From assembly GCA_949373095.1 (NCBI GenBank), contig CASIBY010000005.1, positions 46,955-110,954 on the forward strand: 64,000 nucleotides of DNA, given 5' to 3'. Positions 40,107 through 48,571 of this stretch are shown in pieces. Source of the DNA: Candidatus Poseidoniaceae archaeon. GTDB taxonomy: Archaea > Thermoplasmatota > Poseidoniia > Poseidoniales > Poseidoniaceae. The translations under genes and the position numbers were made by a program. Each line of letters opens with the position of its first letter. The first letter of the stretch is position 1. The notes below the pieces were generated by a model, which was given only the letters and a program-made list of their open reading frames with translations, did no database searches and was not told the DNA's origin.

Positions 40107-40952
40107 TCAGTCACAATATGTGTACCAATCCACATAGTCAGTAAGACCTTCAAGAACATCGCCATTCAACTGAATGGGAATAATGGGGAGGCCCACCGGC
40201 GCTGGTCCGCCTGAGCGACGGATTCCAGCGTAGTTGAATGTTGCACCGTTGGAGCGGTTGCGGTTTGTGTTCATTTCAAGAACGGTCGGGTCAAAACGAG
40301 AGGAGTGGCAGATGCAGAATAGTTTGGTTCCGCCATCATCTCCACCGCCGGGAGTCCATGAGTCCTCAGTGTAGGAGTTCGAAACGAGTTGCCAACCAGG
40401 GATGCAACACAAGTGAGTACAACGACCAAACACCATGACAAGGTCTTCGCTCGGCATCAAACGGGGGTCGGCTTCGGCCAGGTCATCAAAGTGACCGACA
40501 AATTTTCCAGTTTCATCGATACCTTCGGTGAATTGGAAGCGAGCTTTTCCGTTAGATTCTGGCGTCCCAGCATACTTTGAGTGTTCAACGTACATGACAA
40601 CGACAGGAACTCCGTTCCAAACGCCAGATGCACCGGCTGTTTTTGTTGAGGAAGCGGCTGCCTCATCCACAAAGGAACTCTTGGTCATAGTTTGGAGGTG
40701 TTGGGCACCGTACCAAGCAGAGTCTTCACGACCCTTGGCCCAGAACTTAACGGCCAAATCCCCACCGCCACTGCCACCAGGAGGGAGTAAAATGGCTGCA
40801 AAGCCGAGCACGCCTAACGATGCAGTGAGGACACCTGCTGCGGTATTGAATCCGTAGCGTAGGAATTGACGGCGATTAATGGTTGTAGCAGCATCCACAA
40901 GACCTGCTTCACCGTCGCTTGGTGCTGGTTTGAGTTCGTATTCACGCGCCAT
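40107..40952 (-). CDS. Rieske 2Fe-2S protein
   Basis: GRCTHLCCIPGW...LFCICHSSRFDP; N-terminal RRQFLRYGFNTAAG Tat-like signal/TM. Confidence 0.9.
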   Translation of the reverse strand: MAREYELKPAPSDGEAGLVDAATTINRRQFLRYGFNTAAGVLTASLGVLGFAAILLPPGGSGGGDLAVKFWAKGREDSAWYGAQHLQTMTKSSFVDEAAASSTKTAGASGVWNGVPVVVMYVEHSKYAGTPESNGKARFQFTEGIDETGKFVGHFDDLAEADPRLMPSEDLVMVFGRCTHLCCIPGWQLVSNSYTEDSWTPGGGDDGGTKLFCICHSSRFDPTVLEMNTNRNRSNGATFNYAGIRRSGGPAPVGLPIIPIQLNGDVLEGLTDYVDWYTYCD

Positions 40953-40958
40953 GTTTCA

Positions 40959-41405
40959 TCACCACTTGTACTCCCGCCAGTCTTTCATGTGCTCAGGAAC
41001 GAACTTGTTCTGAGAATGTTTCACGATGATTGTATCAGGCAAAACGAATTTGAGATAGATTACACCGACCATGATGAGTGTGGTGAAGGTCATGGCGAGG
41101 TGAAATGAAAGTTGTTGTTGATCCCAACCTTTTGCGAGACCGTAAATCATAGAGAAACTCCAGTAGCAAATCCAAAACAGACCCCATCCAAGGAAGAACA
41201 TGGTGAGATAAGAACCGCCGGATGGTGCAAGGGATGCACTGACGATAGTCCCCGACTCAGCCAAATTGAAGACTCCGTGGTCAATAGCAGAGGTCATTTG
41301 GTCTTCAGTTAGGCTCACGTCTTCCAATGCAGTTCGTGCATCTTCTACAGAAACAGAGCCGTCTGCGACTCCACGCAACAAATTTGTGATTATATCATCC
41401 ATCAC
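40959..41405 (-). CDS. Small membrane subunit of the bc-type complex (unknown family)
   Basis: Two TM helices; tightly packed between Rieske and CxCH-protein genes. Confidence 0.5.
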   Translation of the reverse strand: MMDDIITNLLRGVADGSVSVEDARTALEDVSLTEDQMTSAIDHGVFNLAESGTIVSASLAPSGGSYLTMFFLGWGLFWICYWSFSMIYGLAKGWDQQQLSFHLAMTFTTLIMVGVIYLKFVLPDTIIVKHSQNKFVPEHMKDWREYKW

Positions 41406-42247
41406 TGGTCACCTCTTCGATTGAGTTTGTAGCGCAACCTGAGTTGATTGCTTCGGCCTTTGTAAGATGTAGAGAAACCATAGCGAAGGAGGAGTCCAGC
41501 GAAGACGATGACACCGATAACAGCACCAAATCCAAGCAATCCTAGCCAGTGGGCGCGAAGTTTGGCTCCCATGTGGTGAAGGTCAACTCCGTGATGGTCG
41601 GGTTCTGGAGGACTGACATTGCCGTCACCAGCAAAGAGCGTTCGTGTACCAAGAGATGTTGATGCGTCGTCGCCTTCGGTGAGGGCGAATTGGAGTTGAT
41701 TCCATCGGTCTTCAACACCGGGCCCTTGGTCTCCGTTAACCGAATTGCCTGAAATCCAGAAGGTCGCAACTCCAGCTTCAGCCTCAGCAGGCGCCACCCA
41801 ATCAAAAGTCCACGAACGGTCGCTGTTTGCAGCCGAGGCCTCGGTATGAGTCAGAGTTTGCTCATCCACCGTACCGTCGATTTCCCAGTTTTGGACACCA
41901 TCCCCAGTCAGCGAACCAAGAGACACTCGCATTGAGAATCCTCCCGTGTAAACGCCAGTAGCTTCCGGTCCACCAATCAGCTGGAGGCGGAGAGTGTAAG
42001 TTTCACCTGCAACCCATCCATAAGGGACGTCATCAAGGATGATTTGAACAGAATTGTCTGCAACTTCGTTGTGGCAAAGACAGCCGGATTTGGCCACGTC
42101 GTCAATTTCAACAGCGCCGCTAGAGCCTTGGTGAGATTGAGGACCACCAATGCCTCCGTGGTAGGAGGAGGCGAGTGCTGGAATGACCAGAAGAAGCCCC
42201 ACCAAGACCAACAGGGAAGTTCGGGACGTTCGTGTAGTTTTGAGCAT
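41402..42247 (-). CDS. Secreted membrane-anchored protein with CxCH motif (choice-of-anchor/Reeler-like domain)
   Basis: Signal peptide; VAKSGCLCHNEVADNSVQIILDDVPYGWVAGETYTLRLQL...; C-terminal TM. Confidence 0.55.
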   Translation of the reverse strand: MLKTTRTSRTSLLVLVGLLLVIPALASSYHGGIGGPQSHQGSSGAVEIDDVAKSGCLCHNEVADNSVQIILDDVPYGWVAGETYTLRLQLIGGPEATGVYTGGFSMRVSLGSLTGDGVQNWEIDGTVDEQTLTHTEASAANSDRSWTFDWVAPAEAEAGVATFWISGNSVNGDQGPGVEDRWNQLQFALTEGDDASTSLGTRTLFAGDGNVSPPEPDHHGVDLHHMGAKLRAHWLGLLGFGAVIGVIVFAGLLLRYGFSTSYKGRSNQLRLRYKLNRRGDQ

Positions 42248-42427
42248 AGCCTCACCCTTACATGTTTCCGACTCGTATGGACTCCTTAAACATTGTCAGC
42301 AAAACGCCACAAAAATTGCGGCGCAGTGTAGCGTTTGGTCACGAAAAATGAACAACAGGCCCCCAAGGCTTATTTTCGCAGGTTTGGGCCGGAGGAGGTT
42401 TGATGGAGTGCGACCCGTTGGGAGCAT

Positions 42428-42736
42428 ATGAGGCCAATGGGAGATCACACATTCGAAAATACCTACAACCTCTCTGACAAGCAACTTGAGTTGCTTGATG
42501 AGGCCGAAGAATTGATGATCAAGGGAGCACTTGGAGCAGCTGAAAAAATACTTTTGGGGATGCTCAAAGGAGACGAGAAATGCATCCCAGTCCTCTCAAA
42601 CCTTGGCCACATGTACGGCCGATATCTCTCTGAATTTGAAAATGCCATTACGTATTATGATCGAGTTCTCGCCCTTGAACCTGACAATGCCTGGGCAAGA
42701 GATGCAAGGCGCCGCTACCTGCGTTACGTGGACTAA
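42428..42736 (+). CDS. TPR-repeat protein
   Basis: AEKILLGMLKGDEKCIPVLSNLGHMYGRYLSEFENAITYYDRVLALEPDNAWARDA. Confidence 0.7.
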   Translation: MRPMGDHTFENTYNLSDKQLELLDEAEELMIKGALGAAEKILLGMLKGDEKCIPVLSNLGHMYGRYLSEFENAITYYDRVLALEPDNAWARDARRRYLRYVD

Positions 42737-42769
42737 AGTCCAACACCAAGCACACCAAAGTTCAAGGAG

Positions 42770-43705
42770 ATGCTTCGGCCATTGCCGAGCATGGACCCCT
42801 CCAATATCTTGATTGCAGGAGTCGGAGGAATTGGCTGTTCATGGGCTCACCAAGCCTATGAGCGCTGTGGAATGGGAGCCCATCTCGCCCTCATTGACGC
42901 TGACGACAGCAGTTTCAGGACCGGTGAGACCATCCATGTTCTCCGCCTAGGTCACGCCCTTGACGACATGGGTTGTGCCGCTCTACCTCCTTTGGCCGAA
43001 CAGCGGATGAGAGGGCTGAACAAATTGACTCAGCAACTTCTCAAAGAGACTGAGCTGGTGATTCTCCTCACCGGACTTGGTGGAGGAGTAGGAACTGGAG
43101 CAGCTCATGAATTTGCGCGCCAGGCACGACAGTCCGGAGCCATTGTACTAGCCGTGGCTGGCCTTCCATTCGAAGCCCAAGCAACCCGCTTAGAACTCGC
43201 TGAAGATGGTTTTCAACGGCTGGAGCGAATCGCTCACGTCACCGTTCGATTGTCGCTTGAGCGTCTTGCTCGGCAAGCTCGAGAGAAGGGCCAAAGTTGG
43301 CAAATGGGCGCCGAATGGATTGAAGATTTAGTAGATGGTCTTGTTCGAACGCTTATGCGAATGGGACTCATCAATCTGGATTTGATGGACCTCAGGGCGA
43401 TTGTAGACCAAGAGGGAATGGCTACAATGTTGGTTGGAATTGGCCGCCCTGACGACCCGAGGGGCATCTTAGAATCTGCCCTCAAAGCACCCCTTGCGGA
43501 GCTTGATGTCGGCGGAGCGAAAGGATGTTTGATTCAAGTTGAAGGTGGCCTCGGGATGACCATTGGTCAAGTTGATGCAGTAGCAGAATTGTTTACATCG
43601 GCCCTTGACGACGATGCTCAAGTTATTCTTGGAGCACGAGTCAGTGAAGATTTAATCGACACCATCCGTGTGGTGACCTTGCTATCTGGAATTAAACCGG
43701 CCTAA
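42770..43705 (+). CDS. Divergent FtsZ-family protein
   Basis: TGLGGGVGTGAAHEFARQA (tubulin-signature variant); C-terminal GAKGCLIQVEGGLGMTIGQVDAVAELFTSALDDDAQVILGARVSEDLIDTIRVV. Confidence 0.8.
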   Translation: MLRPLPSMDPSNILIAGVGGIGCSWAHQAYERCGMGAHLALIDADDSSFRTGETIHVLRLGHALDDMGCAALPPLAEQRMRGLNKLTQQLLKETELVILLTGLGGGVGTGAAHEFARQARQSGAIVLAVAGLPFEAQATRLELAEDGFQRLERIAHVTVRLSLERLARQAREKGQSWQMGAEWIEDLVDGLVRTLMRMGLINLDLMDLRAIVDQEGMATMLVGIGRPDDPRGILESALKAPLAELDVGGAKGCLIQVEGGLGMTIGQVDAVAELFTSALDDDAQVILGARVSEDLIDTIRVVTLLSGIKPA

Positions 43706-45144
43706 TCATCCATCAACTCGATGATGTCTTCAGAACTCCATTCAACATCGTTACCGATGTCCTTTGCGTTGTTTTCAGCCCACTCCTCACCAACAGCAAT
43801 ACCGTTTGCGTCATTAGAAAGTCCTCCATCATCTGCGTTTTCTAATCCTTTAGCCCCAGTTTGATGTTCTTCTTCATTGCCCGCAGTAGATATCTCTTCC
43901 AAGGGCACTTCACGAACAGTACGCAGAATTCCCACCGTCGAGTCATGGTCAGCCAGAACACTACGCAGGACCTTTCGTTGCATCCACATGAAGGTAAGAA
44001 TCACGACAATATGGCCACTGATCATCACATAACGAATGTCGTCCAATACATTGGTTAGCATAGCGACACTACCTGCGTAAGCGTATCCAAAGGCGAGGCC
44101 GATTGGGAGTGCATTGTGTTCATCCACCAGACGGAATGTCGATTTGTAAGAACGTGAAGTAAGCCCCCATATTGCCATGAAAACAGTTGAAACCATCAAA
44201 AGCAATTCCTCAATCAGCATGATTGGCCCCCCAGATGACATCGCAGTGTGGCGCCAGACGGTCAAGAAGTGCCATGTGATTAGGGCCTGAGTCAGCAAGA
44301 ACCAGCGAGAGGCAAACCGATGAAGAGAACGGTGACGAGATGCCAGAGTACGCAGGTTCCATGTAAGAAATGTTGAGCCAACAAATAATCCTGCAAAGCC
44401 GAGGAAAAACAGCCCGTTCTCAATGGTATCTTGGGCCAATCCATCGCCGTTTCCTTGAAGGAATTCAACACCGCTTAGAATTAACACGGAGAGAACGGTC
44501 AGCAACACAAGGTGAGCACCTACCACGAGATTCATCCCGCCCTCTCTTGGGCCATCATCAGGCAATCGTAAAGCGGCTACTGAAGACAACCAGTGCCCAA
44601 AGCTTCTACCCTGCATAACCGCCCAGAATACAAACAAACTCCCCATCACAAACGGGAGAGATTCGAGTATGCTGTCCCCAAGGCCGTCACCACCCAACAC
44701 CGCGAGGAGCATCAATAAACAGCCCAAGGAAAACGCCAAGGGCAACAAACAGATTCTGAATGAGAAGAAGAATCGCTTGATCTTACCCCCCTCAAGGGAA
44801 TCACTATTTCCAGGAAGGCGGGTCAGTCGGTCAATTCGTTCATATTTCGACAATAAGCCAAGAGTAAGGTAACCTCCGGTGAGCGACAAGAAACCCAACG
44901 CACTGATCCGTTCCGCACCCCTAGTTGACATAAGGTAGAATACGGTTGAAAGGATAAAAATAAGAACTATGTGAGGTAGGGTTTTTACATCTAAAAGAAC
45001 CTTTAGAAGCGCCCGTAATGACGGATCATTTCCCTCCAACTCACTGAGTTTTGTTGAAGTGGACCTACCTTCTTCCTGCACCGCAGGGGAGAGTGCAACC
45101 TCGCCTTCGTCCACATAGGTTGGTGGAGGTTGACCTTTTTTCAT
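43702..45144 (-). CDS. Multi-pass membrane protein of unknown function
   Basis: 480 aa hydrophobic ORF. Confidence 0.6.
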   Translation of the reverse strand: MKKGQPPPTYVDEGEVALSPAVQEEGRSTSTKLSELEGNDPSLRALLKVLLDVKTLPHIVLIFILSTVFYLMSTRGAERISALGFLSLTGGYLTLGLLSKYERIDRLTRLPGNSDSLEGGKIKRFFFSFRICLLPLAFSLGCLLMLLAVLGGDGLGDSILESLPFVMGSLFVFWAVMQGRSFGHWLSSVAALRLPDDGPREGGMNLVVGAHLVLLTVLSVLILSGVEFLQGNGDGLAQDTIENGLFFLGFAGLFVGSTFLTWNLRTLASRHRSLHRFASRWFLLTQALITWHFLTVWRHTAMSSGGPIMLIEELLLMVSTVFMAIWGLTSRSYKSTFRLVDEHNALPIGLAFGYAYAGSVAMLTNVLDDIRYVMISGHIVVILTFMWMQRKVLRSVLADHDSTVGILRTVREVPLEEISTAGNEEEHQTGAKGLENADDGGLSNDANGIAVGEEWAENNAKDIGNDVEWSSEDIIELMDD

Positions 45145-45182
45145 ACTATGGTAAGATTGGACTCAAAGGTCATGAAGCATGA

Positions 45183-45599
45183 ATGTTTGGAACTGCCATG
45201 GCCAAACGGTTGAGCAAGGCGCTAAGAGGTAAGCGTCGTTGGATTGGCATTTTGGTCAGCAGCCGATATCAAACACGTTCATCGTTGAATGGACTCATAT
45301 CATCAATAACTTCTACATTTGAATCCAAGCGACCCATCAAACTGATGGAGTTCCATTCCAGTGAAGATGATATCGCCCTAGCGGCATTGGAACACCTAAG
45401 AACGACAACAGAACTTACCGAAAGAGATGTTGGAGTCGCAATTTTACAAGTCCCTCTTGAACAAGCAAAAGGATTGCGTGCCCTTATCGGGACCGAAGAA
45501 GCAATACGAACGATGGAAATAAAGTGCATAACTACCAGCGGGAAAATACGCCTGGTTAGGGAACGCATGGCACTCCCCAAGCCAGCAAGGAAGCGTTAG
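45183..45599 (+). CDS. Possible RNase P Pop5/Rpp14-like protein
   Basis: RRWIGILVSSRYQTR...TELTERDVGVAILQV...IRTMEIKCITTSGKIRLVRERM; weak pattern match only. Confidence 0.35.
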   Translation: MFGTAMAKRLSKALRGKRRWIGILVSSRYQTRSSLNGLISSITSTFESKRPIKLMEFHSSEDDIALAALEHLRTTTELTERDVGVAILQVPLEQAKGLRALIGTEEAIRTMEIKCITTSGKIRLVRERMALPKPARKR

Positions 45600-45669
45600 G
45601 AAGCCGAACCTTCTTGGTCGGTTGTCGCTTGGAAGGCATATGGGCGGTGGAGGAACAGCACCAAAGATG

Positions 45670-46143
45670 AAGATGAGCGATGCCCTCATCCTCGTTGGAG
45701 TCACCATATTACTCGGTGGGCTCTTCATGGTAGCTTGGGTCACTCCAATCGAGCATTCAGAGGACAGCCCTCCCTATGTCAACGGGGCATCGATGTGGGC
45801 TGGGGATTCGTTTGAAATTGAGATTACTGTCCAGAATACATCAACCGTGAGGTTGGTCCTGAAAGCCGAAGACGGAACCATAGTCAGCGCTGAAAGCATC
45901 CCCCTAACTGCCGGAGAACCAGCTAAGCGAACCCTCGAAATTACCGAAGGTGGATACTATACCTATGAAATCGACACCAAGGGTGGAGAAGCGACGCTTG
46001 ATCTTGACATTGATCGCAAATACAAAATTGACATGCTCCCCTTCCCAATTGGCGGCCTTATCCTAGCATATGGCCTGTACCAACGCGAAGCCTCTCCTGA
46101 GGAAGACGAGGACGAAATCCTCGATGCGGAATTAGATGTTTGA
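45670..46143 (+). CDS. Membrane protein with extracytoplasmic beta domain
   Basis: N-terminal TM, ~80 aa domain, second TM, acidic tail; start approximate. Confidence 0.5.
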   Translation, partial: KMSDALILVGVTILLGGLFMVAWVTPIEHSEDSPPYVNGASMWAGDSFEIEITVQNTSTVRLVLKAEDGTIVSAESIPLTAGEPAKRTLEITEGGYYTYEIDTKGGEATLDLDIDRKYKIDMLPFPIGGLILAYGLYQREASPEEDEDEILDAELDV

Positions 46144-47634
46144 CCATTCCAACTGGTCAGGGTCGTCCACTAGTATAACTGCTCCAGACTCGGTTTTAAT
46201 CCGTAAGGAACCGTGCTCATCTAAGCCTGAAACCTCAACAATACCACCTCTATAGAACATTGGCCCCAGAGCGACTGAACCAAAAATCAAAGCCTTGTTG
46301 AGGCATTGCAATCTCGGAATGGTCATTGGAATATGAGGCCTATCAAGAACTTCAAACATTGATGCCACAACTGCATGAAGTTGAGCGGTAAGACCCTCCC
46401 CCTTAGCAAGTGGACTAAGTTCGTCAAGCCCTGCGAATTGAGAATTTGATGGAGCTGTAATATTAACGCCTATTCCGAGAACTGTACGTTGCCCAGCCCC
46501 TATTGTGGTTCCTTCAAATAGGACCCCTGCACATTTTTTCCAAGGAGTTGTCATTGAAGCGCGAACATAGAGGTCATTGGGCCATTTGAGACAAATACGC
46601 TCTGGACCATGTGAATGAAACAATTGGGACAGATGATACCCGAGATGCACTTGGTCAGCCGGTTTGTGAAGGGAATGAGTTCCGTCATCAATAACCCAAG
46701 AAGCAGCTAGAGCCCCCTCAAGAGACTCCCATGAACGCCCCCTACGACCCCGCCCATGATGTTGGACATCGGCTGTACAAAGGACCCCAGCAGGGGATGA
46801 ATTACCCAACAAAATCATATTTGTACTGTCTACAACGGATTCATGGATATGTTCCTTGCCTGAATAGGGGTGCCACATTGCAACTAAAACAAGTGATTCA
46901 CCATCTTCAAATTCCTCTTCGACCAAGACCCGAGCCGCGACCCCGTGTCGCCACGCGGTTGAACACGCCTGACGGCCGTTGAGTAAACTCGATACCACGG
47001 CAAGAGCAACTCCCTTTTGCTTGAGTAACTGTCCGCTTGCAAGTCGTTGAACATATCGGGTAAAGAGGCCCTTATCATCACTATCAATCAGGGCTGATTC
47101 CTCCATTGGCCCCAAGACATCATCACCCATATTCGGACGGGGTAAATATGGAAGATTCCACATGACAACGTCGTAATGGGCATCCCCGCCCCATTGATCA
47201 GAACCGCCATCAAGTTCGGGACCTGGGCCTCCTTCTAGAACTGTGAGAGATTGACCGTATAATGATGCGTGATGTTGAGTGCAAGCGACTGCAAAAGGAT
47301 TGACATCGCACGCAACCACTCTCCACCCCAAAGTGGCTGCATGAATCGATACAGCCCCGCTACCGCAGCCAATCTCAAGGCATGAAGTTCCGTTGGGCAA
47401 ACCCAAGCGATGGAGTGCCCCCGCCAAGAGAGAAGTATCTTCCCTCGGAGGATAAACTGTAACAGGTAAATCGAACTCATATTTCTGGCGTGTTGGCGAG
47501 GTCCAAACAACTTTTTTGGCAGGTCTTTGGAGCCGTTCTATTTCCTCCTCGGCGGCCTCGGCGGTAAAGTTCGGACCTGATTTCACAAGGCTCCCCAAAC
47601 CAAGGCCCCTCAAGAGTCTATGCGTCCAACACAC
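46132..47634 (-). CDS. Fusion of HemK/PrmC (Mtq2)-like N-methyltransferase and BirA-type biotin-protein ligase
   Basis: PPREDTSLLAGAL...CLEIGCGSGAVSIHAA...VVMWNLPYLP; then VVDSTNMILLGNS..GVLCTADVQHHGRGRRGRSWES..ICLKWPNDLYV..CAGVLFEGTTIGAGQRTVLGIGVNI. Confidence 0.8.
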   Translation of the reverse strand: MCWTHRLLRGLGLGSLVKSGPNFTAEAAEEEIERLQRPAKKVVWTSPTRQKYEFDLPVTVYPPREDTSLLAGALHRLGLPNGTSCLEIGCGSGAVSIHAATLGWRVVACDVNPFAVACTQHHASLYGQSLTVLEGGPGPELDGGSDQWGGDAHYDVVMWNLPYLPRPNMGDDVLGPMEESALIDSDDKGLFTRYVQRLASGQLLKQKGVALAVVSSLLNGRQACSTAWRHGVAARVLVEEEFEDGESLVLVAMWHPYSGKEHIHESVVDSTNMILLGNSSPAGVLCTADVQHHGRGRRGRSWESLEGALAASWVIDDGTHSLHKPADQVHLGYHLSQLFHSHGPERICLKWPNDLYVRASMTTPWKKCAGVLFEGTTIGAGQRTVLGIGVNITAPSNSQFAGLDELSPLAKGEGLTAQLHAVVASMFEVLDRPHIPMTIPRLQCLNKALIFGSVALGPMFYRGGIVEVSGLDEHGSLRIKTESGAVILVDDPDQLEWSNI

Positions 47635-47785
47635 CTATCGCCAGCCCAAACAAGGCCAAAACGCAGTTTTTATCACCCCTTGGCGAAAGTACACACTTGG
47701 CCGGGCTAGAGATAGTAGGTCACGCACCCCCCGAAACGTATAATAACACCTTGAAGGTCGGACGAAAAGCCCAAGTTGCTACTTT

Positions 47786-47859
47786 GGGCCTGTAGCTCAG
47801 TCAGGTAGAGCGTCGGACTTTTAATCCGATGGTCGCGGGTTCGAACCCCGTCAGGCCCG
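47786..47859 (+). tRNA. tRNA-Lys (anticodon TTT)
   Basis: GGGCCTG acceptor pairs CAGGCCC; anticodon arm TCGGA-CTTTTAA-TCCGA; GGTTCGAACCC T-arm; no encoded CCA. Confidence 0.95.
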
Positions 47860-47908
47860 CCTGCTGAATCTACCGGCTTGGGAGCAAGGGTGTTCGCGGG
47901 GTGTCAGA

Positions 47909-48559
47909 ATGGTAGTAAAAAGTGCAACTAAAAAACGCTTAATGGAACTGGGAGTTTCTGAGGACTATGCTCACAAACTCGCAACAGACCGAAATATGAC
48001 GGATATCAAGAACCTGGGCCACGATGAAGTAGCATCAATCCTTGGTATTTCCAAAGATGCAGAAGAATTCGTCACCACAATGAACATCATTGCAGAGCAA
48101 GGTTCCCGCCGACGTGCTGCAAAGAAGAGCAAGAAGATTACCATTCGTTCAAAGGCAATTGATGACTTTGACCGACCGGAGATTACTTCCCGCTTTAACG
48201 CACTCAATCACATTCTCGTACCTCACCAAGAACTCATCGGAGAGCCGAACATCTCTGACGAGGACCAACTCGCCATCGAGTTGTCCGAACTCGCTCCATG
48301 GAACATGGTGCAACCCGACGCTGAGACCGGCGAAGACCGTCTAGCCAAGGAATTGCTCCCCAAGATCCTGATTACCGACCCGGTCGTCCAGGTCATCAAA
48401 GAACTCGCAGAAGCAGAAGACATGGCCCGGCTTGCGGCTAACCCCGACCACAAGCCATTGGCTGCTGGCTGGATTGCTGACCGAGTTTTGAAAGTCGTCC
48501 GCCAATCCCCTTCGGCTGGACGCACAACCGCCTACCGGCTGATTGTAGAGGGGAACTGA
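47909..48559 (+). CDS. rpoH: RNA polymerase subunit H (Rpo5) with N-terminal HhH-like extension
   Basis: C-terminal LLPKILITDPVVQVIKEL...VLKVVRQSPSAGRTTAYRLIVEGN; N-terminal [25 protein letters not shown]. Confidence 0.85.
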   Translation: MVVKSATKKRLMELGVSEDYAHKLATDRNMTDIKNLGHDEVASILGISKDAEEFVTTMNIIAEQGSRRRAAKKSKKITIRSKAIDDFDRPEITSRFNALNHILVPHQELIGEPNISDEDQLAIELSELAPWNMVQPDAETGEDRLAKELLPKILITDPVVQVIKELAEAEDMARLAANPDHKPLAAGWIADRVLKVVRQSPSAGRTTAYRLIVEGN

Positions 48560-48571
48560 GGAGAGGATAAC

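Noticed and set aside
47735-47750. TATA-like cgtataataac upstream of tRNA-Lys
   Set aside because: Distance to the mature tRNA 5' end is ~40 bp and leader length is unknown; too weak to call a promoter.
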